Source of the DNA: Linyphia triangularis
Taxonomy: Eukaryota; Arthropoda; Arachnida; Araneae; Linyphiidae
Length of the DNA: 64,000 bases
Direction: 5' to 3'
Assembly: GCA_963978545.1 (NCBI GenBank)
Contig: OZ021721.1
Span: forward strand, 107,282,366 to 107,346,365
Part shown: piece after piece, positions 25,869-39,400 of the stretch
How the letters are laid out: each line of letters starts with the position of its first letter
Numbering within the stretch: the stretch's first letter is position 1
The notes under the pieces: generated by a model
What the model was told of the DNA's origin: nothing
Database searches by the model: none
Seen by the model: the letters and a program-made list of their open reading frames with translations, nothing else
Program-made: the position numbers and the translations under genes

Positions 25869-26703
25869 CTATATTTTCTATGTTCTGAATGAAGTTCCTA
25901 GTGAAAGACCAAATATTGTATTTATGTTCAGTCAGTAGTGATTGATTCTTAGATTGCATTATGAATAAAATTATCTAAGCATATATTTATATACCAAAAC
26001 AAAATTAATCTTTTCATGTGGGTCATGTATCTTTCTCAATATTGAGAAGCCTAGTCATTTTCTTCTAAAACATTAAATGCTGTGCACAATTGCCATTTAT
26101 TGATAATTATATCCTGTGACAATCTAATATTTTGCTAAAGGATATTAACAAATATTTAAACAAATGCAATGTATTTTTATCATATTGTTGTTCACACATT
26201 GTAAAACCTGTCAAACAAAATATTGCCTTTTTCTAGAACTTTTCATTTTAAGTACATAATCTGATCAAAATAATTCAAATTTTGATTGTTCTACTTTTAC
26301 TAATTATTCAAAGTTGTTAATTAAGTTTTTGTAAAAAGTAACTTATTTTGAAAAAAGAACAGAGCTTTTACATTCACATTTTAAATTTGTATTAATTTCC
26401 ATTAATAAATGTTAAAGCATTTTCTTGGTATCTTTTAAAACTTAATGAGTATTATCACACATTATAATACTTGCTAAGGTTATAAGTAAGGTTACTGGTT
26501 TTTTTTATGTTGTTATTCAAAAGTTAAAAAGTTTTTTTTTTTTTAACTTTTGTTATCAGTACTAATTTTATTTCTACTTTTCATATATTTTTTAAGTAAT
26601 GTACTGTAATTTAATTCAAAGTATGTTTTTAATTTGTTTGCTAAATATTATCCACTTAACAAATTAATATATAGCTAAGAATGTATTATAATATAATTTG
26701 TCA
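25869..26703. other. Unassigned AT-rich interval
   Basis: Featureless AT-rich DNA with a T run near 26531-26544. No gene seen. Confidence 0.5.
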
Positions 26704-27745
26704 TTTACTAGCTAAATACCCGTGCTTCGTCACGAAATTTTACCATGTACAATATTTTAGCCAGTTATGAGGCTCCGCGTTGCGGAAATCCGTCATTGGT
26801 GTACAGGCCCCAATTTTTTGCGCCTCGCTTGCAGGAAGGTTAATCGCAACGCAAAATTGAGCTCTCATCGCTCACTGTAAAAGTTTTTAACGCATAAGCT
26901 CAGGCTTACTTAACTCATTGAAAGGTTCATTGCTATGCAGACATGAGCTCGCTTTGCTCGATGAAAGGTTCATCTGCGTAAGCATAAGGTTGCTTCACAC
27001 ACTAAAAACTAATTGCTACGTAAAGCCTTGATATTAGAAGCCCCTCACTTGTCGAGAAACAATAAAAAAATTCCCCATTAATAACTATAATACAACACTC
27101 CTTTAAGAGTATTTTAACACGTGATGTTTGTAAAAAGCAAAATTAGAAGGTCTAAAACTACTTTTGTTGAAACTTTCAGAGCTCTAGGCCTATTAGAAGT
27201 TGCTTTTTGTGAAAATATCAATTAAAAATTCATTAAAAAACAAATTAAAATTTTAATGTTCTTTTTGTCAAAAGTCCAATTAGAAGGCCAAAACTATTTA
27301 TGTTGAAAATTTCAGAAATGTAGCCCAGCTAGAAATTGTTTTGTAAAATATTTATTAATTTAAAAAAATTAATTAAAAAAAGAGCTAAATGAAAATTTCA
27401 ATTTCTGTTCTTTAAAAGTCCAATTAAAAGGCTAAAACTACTTATGTGGAAAATTTCAGAGCTGTAGCCCTATTAGAAATTGTTTTGTAAAATATATATT
27501 AATTAAAAAAGAACTAATTTAAAACTTTAACATTCTGTTTTTCAAAATTTCAGAGCTGTATTTCTATTTCAAGTTACTTTGTAAAAAATAAATTAATTAA
27601 AAAAGAACTAATTAAAATTTTAACATTCTGTTTGACATACATAAAATTAAAAAGCCAAAACTTCCTATGTGGAAAATTTCATAGCTCTACTCCGATTTTA
27701 AGTAGGTTTCTATAGATCTACAGACAGACACACAGCTTGTTTTTT
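26704..27745. mobile_element. Dispersed repeat with internal tandem of about 140 bp
   Basis: It opens with TAGCTAAATACCCGTGCTTC, a phrase of a kind that commonly heads dispersed repeats in arthropods, and ends near ATCTACAGACAGACACACAG. Inside are short GC-richer repeats (TGAAAGGTTCAT twice near 26918-26972) and then at least four degenerate units with AATTAGAAGG(T/C)(C/T)AAAACTA near 27140, 27280, 27420 and, diverged, 27650. No frame is open, so it is non-coding or the 3' end of an element. Class not determined. Confidence 0.55.
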
Positions 27746-30311
27746 AATTATAAATGCCATCACTAACCTAATTAGAAAAGAAAGAAAATCTTAAAATAGT
27801 GACATTATTTTGCACTATTTTAAGTCCACTTATTAGAAGAAAAGCTCTTTTACATAATTTTAATTTTCCACACATTAGGATATTTTTAATAAATACTGCA
27901 AAATGAAATTTAAAAAAATAGTTAATATCAATTTAATGCATAAAATTAGGCTGCATTGCTAAACACAAAATAATCTTTTTTTCCAGATTTTACAATAAAG
28001 TTACTGTAAAAACTTGAGTGAATGCTACATTTTGATACTTAAGTGATTATTATTAAATTTCACAAGAATCCAAACAGTAAAAATTTGTTTAAATTGTATA
28101 GCTATGTTAAACATGACGTGGAACAACAAACTTGTCACATGATATGTGTGTTCCTATAGTTGATAAAATGTAACATAAAGCTTGGTTATTTTGTATTCCA
28201 ATCGACAAAAAAAAACGCAACAGAATTCTGTTAATTTGTGCTGTCTATTCAATTATGAAAGGGAATAAACTCATACAAATATTTATAACACCACAGCATA
28301 TCTTTTTTTCAACAAATTTATTGTAGGCATATCAGATCTGTGTGGAATCGATTGTTTTACGATTATTTAAAAATGCAAATTTTTCCATGTGCAACAACAC
28401 AAACACCAGTCAAAACAACACAGTTTGAGCTCTTTCGATCTTGTTTTATATGTTAAAAACATATTGCCCTTTTCTTTAGATTTTCAGAAATGAATAATGT
28501 ACGTAAATATTTAAATGTTAAGCATTAGTTATTTAACTATTTTAGGAGTAGTTTCATTTTTAAGCATTTTCTTTTAGATAGCGATTTAATTTTTTTTTAA
28601 TTTATGGATAATACTTATAAATTAAAAAGAGTTACAAAACATTGTCTATGCAGACTAATTTGATTTCAAAGAATCGGGACACTTAATAGAATCTCATTTA
28701 TACTTACTTGCCTGTCCAAAACATTAAAAATTGAATAACACAGAAATGTTTTGACTTTTTAACTGAAAATTGGCTGTAAGGTAGTCCATAAATAACTAAA
28801 TATAGGATTTTTTTTAAATGTGCGAGTTTGTTACAAAAATTTGAGAATTTTTTAATTGTATTGTTATTGATACAAATGAAAACTACAAATAATGATTTAA
28901 AAATTAATCTTTTGTATTTGAAAATTTTTTGACCAAAAAAGTAGAACTGTCTCTTCCACGCACCTCAATTCCAAAATGTATAGGTAAGAAATATTTAAAA
29001 AAGTTCATGAACAGTTTACAGAACAAATATTTTGGTTTCTCAAAATATTTTAGATTAAAAACAAATTTTTAAGTGTTTTAGTAGATTGTAAATAGCTGTC
29101 TAAAACATATGCTTTTAATTAACTTCCTAAAAGTGAACATACTGGTAGTTGGTAAATAGTTGTTTTGTCATTAAAATTTCAAGCTGAGCGAATTCGAATT
29201 CCAGCACATCTGTTAATCATTGACAATAACTTGTTAATTAACTGGTTGTAAGTCTGATGTTTATGTGCAGAAAATTGTCATGTACAACTGATTTCATGCA
29301 TAACGTTTAGGTGCTGAACACTCAGTGTTAAAATATTGGTTACTTTATCAGCTGTACTGGTTAGAGTGCATTTCAATTTTGCATTCTTGTAAAACATATC
29401 TTTGTAGTCCAACTGGCAAAAATAGATTGGACTCTCAATGCTCCTATCCATAAGAATATTTCTGTGAACCTCAAAGCAATATTACACGAATTAGCAAAAC
29501 AATGCTGTAGACTGAATATTAAAATTTAATGATATCTCTTACAGTGAAGTTAATTCAAATTTACATATCTGATGCAAAGCTTATTTTCATAAATGCTAAG
29601 GTTCTGTTTTAAATGAAACATGATGCAAAATGTAATTACACTATGTTAAGAAGTATGTTTTTCACACAAGTATTTGATATTTTTTTTCATAAATTTTTCA
29701 ACCCTCACCCCACAGAATTAAAATATTTTTTATGGTTAATTATTTGAAAATACAATTCAAAATTCTTAATATTGAGATATTCTTGGCTGAACTTTAATTT
29801 ATCTACTAAACATTATAGTTCATAGCATTCCTTGCAAGAAGAATTCTTGTAAAAGCTTTGTTAAATCAGTTACCACTAGCTTTTTCATATTATATATTGC
29901 TCTTTTTGAAAAGCATTTTAATAATAAACACAATAGCAATTCATGGTACACTGTTCATACTTTCACATTCAATTAAGGAATGGAATCTTTGTAGAAATCA
30001 GGGTTAATTTTGAGGGGGTGTTCCTAAACGTTGATTGTTATGGAGCTTACATAAAACTGTTCTAAACAAGCATGTTATTGTTTAAATTCTTTGTATTGTA
30101 TTTATCCATAATAAGGTATATACTTTAAATTGAGGAGACTTATTACAAATAACAGATAAGTGAAATATACTTATGGTGAACATTCTTTTCAATCCTGCTT
30201 TTTGCATAATGACACTTAAGCATTCTTTGAAAATGTGATTAGAAATTAAATTGTTTTTTATCCATGCTCTTTTCATGAAATAACAATGCGAAACAACAAA
30301 AATATTCCAAG
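27746..30311. other. Unassigned AT-rich interval downstream of POLR1E
   Basis: About 2.5 kb with no coding frame of note. The part next to 30312 may include a longer form of the POLR1E 3' UTR. Confidence 0.5.
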
Positions 30312-30317
30312 TTTATT
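30312..30317 (-). terminator. Candidate poly(A) signal of POLR1E
   Basis: AATAAA on the minus strand, only about 13 bases after the stop codon. It would give a very short 3' UTR, so later signals may also be used. Confidence 0.45.
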
Positions 30318-30329
30318 CTGGTATTCCAT

Positions 30330-30456
30330 TTAATTAAATTTCTTTCTTTTTTGTGGTTCATATTTATATAATGGTAGTTTCAATTCAATAACTTTTGTAT
30401 CTTGGTTTTTCTTTTCAGAAACATGGCACCCCAAAGCATATGCTATAAGAACCAAT
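30330..30456 (-). CDS. POLR1E: POLR1E exon 12 (stop codon)
   Basis: Residues 343-384, RLVLIAYALGCHVSEKK and on, then ELKLPLYKYEPQKRKKFN and TAA. Acceptor TTTTTAG. The basic tail matches that of human POLR1E. Confidence 0.93.
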
Positions 30457-33400
30457 CTAAAAATAAAAGCATTTCAGTGACCATTGAATACATAAATTAA
30501 GTTACAAAGTTTAGTATTTCATTGATAGGAGAAAGCTCTTTTTTTAAGTAGAAGAACATTTAGACAGCTTTATGTTTCATAAGCATCTACATAGGTGTAA
30601 CAGTGTGAATCTGCTATTTACATAAAGCCATATATTTAAAAATATTTTTAACTTTAGAAAATAAAAATAGATTCTAGGTTTTATACTATTTAAAGTTAAT
30701 AAGCATATTTTAAAAACATGCAAAATAAAAAATACTGTAATAGTAGTTCCAAATGCTAAAATATAAAAATTATATTATTCAATAGAGATACTTAAAATGT
30801 AAGTCATTAACTATAATGATAATTAGCAAAATATTTTATAATTTCATAGGAATGTTCTTTTTGCATGAACATAAAAAAAAAGTATTGCATGGAATGAAAA
30901 CTCTTAGAGAGATGGCTCCTTAAAAACAAATATTTTAGGTCCTCTTAAACACTGTGTATGCTAAAGTCTAAAAGAAGTTACCCTATGGAAAATTTACAAT
31001 TCTCTACTTATGATGCAATTGTAACCCTTAAAGAGCTATTACTAAGTGTTAAAGACAGTCTTTATAAGAGTAATTATTCCTATACAACTGCATTGGAATT
31101 TTTTTATCAGTAGTACTCAGAATACATGAAATTTTACTCAGCATTGTATTGTCAAAAAACATTACAATGCTGATCTGCTGTTTAAATCGTTGGGGGGAAA
31201 AATAGCAATTTTCTCATTTAGGATGTTTCTATTTTCCCAACTGTGCTTGTTCTATTCGAATTGGCTGTTGATTGAATTGCCTTAGTTAAATAAATTGAAT
31301 TTTAGTTGAAACATTACAAAATATCAGACAACTAAGCTATTTAAAAACATAATGAACTCTAGCTGCATGGCACAGTAATGTCTTTTAGTGGAGTATTTAG
31401 TGGATAAATATTATATGGAGACATAATAAAAGGTATTAAATTCTAAAAGGGAGATATAATTAATTTAGAGAATTATTGATAACTGCGAGCACCCTTATTG
31501 AGAAATAACCAATATGTAAACACGATTGAAGTGCAAAATTGTCTTCCTGATAACCTGATTTGGTCACAATACCTATAGAAAAAAAACCTTGTTCTAAATG
31601 GTTTAGTAGATATCAAATTATGAGCACACTCTTTTTAATACTCTTAATCAAAAAATGCTGGAATGAAACACCTTTACTTTTCCTAATTAGCTTATAAGGA
31701 ATACCTACGCCAAATTTACATGTTTTAGTTTTGCTTGAAATATGAGAATTAGTATAAATATGTAAGTCTTTGCTTATATAGGTGGAAAATAGAAATGACA
31801 CTTGGAAATACACTGCTGAATAGTATGCTTATAAATAAACTATACAAGTTTAGCACCATCTAGAACATGCAGCAATAAACAGATTTGTATAAAATTGGAA
31901 AACATGCAATTAAGACAAGGAATTTATCCCTACAAATAAAAGTTTGCATTTTTTAAATTTTTTTACAAAAGCCCCCCGTTTCAAGAACATGATATATTCA
32001 AAACCTTATCGGATAGGTTCTTCTTAGTTTAAAACTTTATCACTAATTATCCAATAAAGTTTAAACTATTTGTTACAGTCATCTTCTGTATGTAAAGCAC
32101 CACATTTCTATTTTGTAGTGAAAATTTTAAATAGTGCTTTTTCTTCAGATCTCATTTTTTTGTGGTCTTAATAGCATGTGCACAAAAATTTATAAAGTTA
32201 TATAGATTAGAACATACTCTAAACATAATTATACTTATAAGTAATAGATGGAAAAAGCATATTTATACACATTTGTAAATAAAGTCTTATTGTTTTCAGA
32301 TTATCTGGCGCCGTCAGCAACACGAGGGCTATAATGTGCCGAAACATTCGTCCTTTGATAAGCCAACATACATTTACAAATACCCATGCCTTACACGGGA
32401 CTCGAACCCGCAACCTCGCGGTCAAGAAGCTAGCACGCTAACCACTATAAAGAGTCTTGAAATGGACACATTGAACTAAACTTGTGGCTAAAAAACTGGA
32501 ACATTGTGAGTAATGAAAATTTAAAAGCTTTAAGGCTAGAGGGTCATACTAAAACGATTTTATATGAAAATTATTTCAAAAATACACAATTATAAGTATG
32601 ATAATATTTTAATTAAAATGAATGCATCAATAAAACATCAAAGAAAATTAAGTATCAAATTATATGAAAACTTCAACAATTTAAGAAAAGAAATAGTCTT
32701 ATAAACAATGATTTACGCTTGTAATTGTTTTTAGCGTTAGATGCACTTTTTAGTATTGTGTAAACAGTAGTGTAGTACAAAATAAAAAAGTGGACACAAA
32801 ATAAAAGGGCACATCATAATAGTTTTTTCACAGGGGAGAGGTAAGAATCACTTACACAAAAACAAAAACTTGAATACTATATTTATAATCTCAAAACAGA
32901 AAATGAATACATAAAATTAGAAGCTAAATAAACTATGTTTTGACTTATAAGTATGAAAGGTAAAGATCCCACTGACTAATCACTAATTTTAATTTTTTAA
33001 CATTGAGATTGAATACAAATGTCAACAAAGTCAATCAGAAAAATTCTCGTGTATATAAGTAAAAATATAAAATATTGTTTTCTTAATAAACTTAATAAAT
33101 GTTCATTTTTTTAAAAATATTTCTTAAATTGATTTAAAGTTTTATAAATAAGAGAAATGAATGTATAGGTTAATTGAGTTCCATAGAATATAGCATAGAT
33201 CATTAACTGCTTCTAATAGTTACGTAATTGTTCTGATTTTTTCATCAGAAAATTTAGCAATTATGATTTTGTTTAAAGAATAAATTGCTCTAAATATAGA
33301 AGTTCGGCATATACATATAGCCTACAAATGTATAGAAGTATTGCACATCTAGACTTTGATTAATCAGTAATAAATTTTGATTAATCAGTAATAAATCATA

Positions 33401-36400
33401 GTTTAACACAGTATTGGTATAAAACAGTTTAACCCTTTGAAGCATGCATTTTTTTTTTATTTTCAATTTTAATGACATTTGGTATGGGCCATCTTTATGT
33501 GTAGAAAAATTGAGTATACTTCATTTTTGTAAAAAAATTATTTATTTTAACTTTTGTTAAGTGGTTACGTTGTAAAACAACATAAGAATGCAAGTAACAG
33601 TGATAAAAAAAGTCATCAATTCTCACACTTTATAGCTAGTGTATTATATATATTCCAAAAGCATTGACTGAAACAAGGTGAAAAGCATGGATCAAATGCA
33701 CAAGAGATAAGAAATACCAAATTACCGTTTCCAAGGAATTTGAGTGCTGGTGGCCCATATTGTACCATCAATATGATAATTATTAACGGTTAAAGCCAAT
33801 ACCATTGCATGCGCCATTAATTTGTCTTTCATTCGTGGTGGCATACTTCTAAAATATGAATTACTCATTAAAAAATTATATATATCTGTATCCCGGAAAA
33901 AAAACGCAATGTGTCAAAAAAAATATAAATTGAGGTTTTGGCACCATCTTGCATAACACTTTCCGCTCTTTCTAGTGGAATGAAGCACTATGTCCTAAGT
34001 TACAACAGATTTTGACATTTTTGAAAAGCACTATGTTCCATTCCAACAAAAGATAAAAAAGATCGTAACTGTACATTTATTTGGCTCTCCTGTAAAATTT
34101 GCTTTCGTGACATAGTGCACTTTCTTTTTAGGCTACAGATATACATATATATGCATGTAAATATGCTATATCTATTATTAAATATACTTTTATTCAATCC
34201 TCAGATTGAAGGATTTTTATGGACAGTTTAACAGGTAAGCAAGATGAGAGTGATGGAAGAAGAAGAATTTAAGGAGGAGTTAGAAAACCAAAGCCTTTCT
34301 TAAATTCTGGAGGATGGTCAAGAAAAGTCCTTTTAAGAATATTTAAAATATTAATAATAATAATAATAAAAAAAAACTATCAGATTTTGGAAAGAAATTA
34401 ATTTGTGAAATTAAAAACAAAAAATAACAATAAAAAATAAATAAATACAAACCTATTAATTACATAATTTTCCAGAAGTTTCTTTTTAAATGGTTGAGGA
34501 ATCTCTGGAGCAGGATCTAAAAAGTTTAATAAGAAAATTGAAATTTATAAAAAGAATTAAATCAAACCTTTTTTGAATTTGGTAGAAGAATAAAGGTTTA
34601 GATTCCTTATAAGTTACAGTACTACAGTAAATTATGTAATATTCTTCTTCTCATAAAACATAAAAACTATTTTATTCATGTTTATCAATACATCTAGATA
34701 AGATTTCTTTACAAACCAACATATCCTTCCTGATATTTGGTATGCATACATTTTTGAACACCATAAGTTCAAATGTAGGTGATCTTAAAGTTGATGGATT
34801 CAAGATATTTGGAAATGATAGTTTAATTTTTTATGATTGGTCTAAACAATAGAATCTCAGATGACTAGCCTAATAAAAATGTTTTAAATAAACTGTTGCA
34901 GATGAATAACATACTATATGTACTTAAAAATTTTAAGCAGTAAAAGAGTTCACATTATTAAGCATTTTAATGAAATATATCTTTAAGAGAGTATACAAAA
35001 TAATGTGAAATGTTTCTTTTTAAATAGTATTTGAACCTCTACATTTTTCAAATTCATAATTTAAATCTTGCAGCATAATTTTTGACTTCTGAGTAATGTC
35101 ATGGCATGGTTGAAATCAAGTAGAACCAGACCCAATAAAGAAACAGAACAATGAAAAGATAAGAGTATGCAAGTTTACAAATAAATGTTTCACAATAAAA
35201 AAAAATTTAAAAATTAAACAGAAATAAAGTCATTCAGATTCATTGTTTACTTAAGATAAAATATAGATAATTATAACATGTACCTTTCTTTTTCAAATCC
35301 TTATAAGTCTTTTTCATTAAACTCATCATATAATCCAAATAACAAAGCAATTTAGCTTTTTGAAGTGAAATTCTTTGGAAATGAACTTCCAAGCAATGAA
35401 TAATAAAGGCACAGTATCTAAAGAAGAAAAAAGAACTAAAAATTAATCTTTGCAAAATATACATATATAGAAAAGCATAATAATAAATTTAGCTTGCACA
35501 CACTTCATATTGAAATGACATTTGGCACATAATAGCATATAAATAGACAAGAAACATGCAGAATAGAAAATTGTATAAAATGTCCCTTACAATTAGAAAT
35601 AACTTTTAAATTTATAACTATTGAAATGACATTGCACAGGTAAACAAATGTTTTGAGAATTCTAAAAATACTGCACAACTCGGAAAAATAAAAATTTCTG
35701 AAGACTTAAATTATTCAGGAAATGTATTTTGGACTTATATTAAATCCAAATATTTAATATAAGCATCTTGCTTAAAAGCAAATTAATTTAATCACATATT
35801 CAAATCAAGGCACTGTAAATTGGCAATAAGTGGCAGTAAAAAAAAAAAAAAAGAACTTGCATGATTTTATGAATTGAAGTATTTATAGCACAAGTGTGCA
35901 ATACTTTATTAAAAGTTAAATTATTGAATTAAAAGTCAAATAAATTATACATGCAAAAATTGTTTCATGACAATAAGAACTTGTATACACAATGTATACA
36001 AGTTCTTGTATACATATTGTATACAAGTTCTTATTGTCATGAAACAATTTTTGCATATATAATTTATTTGACTTTTAATTCAATAATTTAACTTTTGATA
36101 AGAATTAACAATTTAATTTCGGTACTCAATACAATTACAACGCATGAATGGTATGGCGATTTTAATCTATTAATTTCTTTTTGCCAATTTCAATCTGCAG
36201 CAGGTATTTGATTTACAAGAACAAGATAAATATGAAATAAAAAGTTTCTTCAATAATTTTCTTTTAAGTGTAAGCACAGGGTCCTATGCGACTACAGCAG
36301 TCTCACATTTAAAAGCAGCCGCCTATCTACGGCTCTGAAAGAAAGTCAGCACCATTTACTTCATAATTACTTTTTCTCTCTTTTCCATGCCTGTATATTT

Positions 36401-39400
36401 TCACGATTTGCAGTAACAAAAATATCTGCTATAGAATCCAATGCAGGGAACTCTTCTTCAGATATTACTCAAATTTAGTTAAGTGAATGATTTTTTTTCA
36501 TTAAAATATTAGTAAAATAATAATATATACTATAGAATATTTTAAAGTACAATTATGATGCATGAGTAACAAAAGAACATTCGTAAATCATCAAAGTTGA
36601 GTTAATGTGCTTCTTTTAGAGAAATTCTTAATAGCTCCTTTCCAGTAATAAAAAACAGGAATACAAGGGACTACACACAGTTTTCAGAAAATAATGTAAT
36701 TACTTATAAGAGTTTACTTCAAATACCACATCAAACTATTTTGTTAAATATCAATCAAAAGTTTTACATTAGCATTCACGCAATAATATAAATTTTATAA
36801 AAAGGATACTGTCTAAAATATTATATACTGCATCCACACTTGTAGCCGATACATTTTGAGATGGAATAGCCTCCGATGTCTGTGTGGTTTCCATTTCTAC
36901 AAAAATTTTAAGACAAAATTTTACTGTCTGTACGATAATTGATAACTTATGTATGTTAAGCAAAACATTTTGGATAACATACATGATAGGCAAATGAAAA
37001 ATTGAGACACTTCTTTTCAAAACACCAAATTTTTTTTTAAATATATTTTGTACCCAATATAAAAAAGAATATTTTATATATTTATAGTCTAAAACAGATG
37101 AAATAATATGCAAAATATGTCAGATTGAAGAATTTAATATGTTAAATTGGGAAATATCTCCATTTACAACACTTTAAAAATAGGTAGAATATTGATATGG
37201 AGAAAAAATATATTTAAAAAAAATTATGCCTAGACATTTAAGTAATCTCTGTGATATACATAGTTTAAATTAATATAAACTTGTTAAAAATTACAATTTG
37301 ACGATTTTGGCTTAATATTACTGATGCTATCCAGGTTTTTTTACACATTTTTTTAGAAAAGAATTTAGTTTTACTGCAGGACTTTCCAAGAAAATTTCTC
37401 TTTTATATGCTATATATTTGTTCATTTTGTATTTATAAGAGTTCAATACCAAGAAAACCCGTTAGTGAAAAATTCAAAGTTTTGATGAAAATTTTGGAAT
37501 TCTTCTTGAATTCGGAAATTTTTCAATATATTTAATTTGCCTCAAAACTTTGATTACCACAATTTAAAATGTATTTCTAAAATAAGAGGTGTTAATGACT
37601 ATTACCAAATTAGAGAGCGATCATACTTTACTTGGAGTATTGAGAATCTAAAAATGAGTTTAGTTATAAAATTAGACTAAAATTAAAACATAACTATCTT
37701 CATTATGTAAAGAATTCACTTTATGGTAATATTTTCTGATAATTAACAAAAAAATTGCATTTTTGTAAAATAATTATTAAAAGAAATCACGTTCATTAAA
37801 TTAATATTGTAATGAAGAACAAACTGAATTAAAATAGTATTTTTAAGTATTGTAGTGAAACAGCATCTATTTTCTCTTCATTAACCAATGTTAATTTTCA
37901 TGCAACACTGATTTAATGTTTTTTATGGTTTTTAGGCCATACAAAAAACCATAAAATTATTGAAATTAATCATTCCAAGTAGGATTGGGAACAATGCGAC
38001 ATATGACAGTGAAGTTCATAAACCTTCCATTATATACCTGTTAATTCTTTTCACAAATCATCAACAAATATGATATATAATAATCTCTATATCTATCACA
38101 CATAATTTGTTATTTATGAGGAGCTAGAATTATTTTCTTGATACTTAGGAAAAAGAATAGAATGGTTGTTTGGAATGAGTGTCAAATAAAGGTTCATTAA
38201 TGTTAGATGTTAAATATTTTGCAATAAAAGAAAAGAAGATTTGATTACTATGTGATAAAAAATTAGGTTTATTCAATTTCTATACATAAAAATGAGACAT
38301 TCAATCAAACTGCTGTATCCTTGAAGAAAAAAGTTGAATTTTTAAAAACATATTTAATTGAGAAAATGTACTAACTATCTGTTTTTGCCAATTCAGCTTC
38401 AATAAATTGGGTTGGAATTGCAGTTAAAGTTGAACTTCCTGTCGATTCGTATTTCAGCCTTGAGCTTACCATCTTTTGTCTATTCTTGCTTCCAAACGCT
38501 AAGGCTAAATCTTCAGTCTAGGAAAACACAAATTCTACATTTAGAAAATCAAAAGTTAATTTCACACTTGAAGGACTAAGTGGATGAAGGAGGTAAGGGA
38601 ATTTTTTTAAAAATCTGAATATTCCCAATGAATAAATGGTTGAGTTTTAAGCTTACTTTTGACACTTACCCTTGATTTCAAAACTTCTTAGTGACATATA
38701 AAAGAATACAAAAGTAAATGCTATAAGAGGGAATATCTCAAAAACTAGTTTTTGTCACATACTTCTTTCATCCACTTACCTTACATTTATTTTAAAATTC
38801 AAAATTCACTATTCTAAATTTTACTAAACACACACAAAGTACTAAACTATCTTCTAACCTAAGTTAAAAGTGTAAGACGAGTCCCTTCCTCTCTTCAAGT
38901 AAAAAAAAATTAAAGCTCTACTTTTTTGGTTCTAAAAGTTTAAAATAAAGTGATTTTCACCATGTGTTTGATTACGGTTTTAAAAACTTCTGTCGGAACT
39001 ACTTAGAAGGTAATTTTGTAATACTTTGAAAGCTTAATACAAACTAATATTTTGTAATACTTGTCTTTTATTTACCCTGAATCAAAAATTGTGTGTTGAA
39101 ATACAAGTTGCCTGTTAGAAAAATGTCTTTAGGATAGGCACAAATATTGGTTGGTTGAATAGGGTTTTATGGCTAAACTTCCCGAGGACAAAATATCTTT
39201 AGGTTAATATCCCAGAGGTGCCACAGTATATTTCAAAGTATCTAGAAATTACAATAAAATTATATGGTATTGAGGTAGTATTGTGAGTGACTCGTTGTAA
39301 TTCTGTAACTTCGGCTGGCTCCATTGCATGTGTAATTCCTTACAATGTGTAATGTTTATAATGTTTAATAGTGCACTGGTTACTTTTTACCTGCCCCTTT

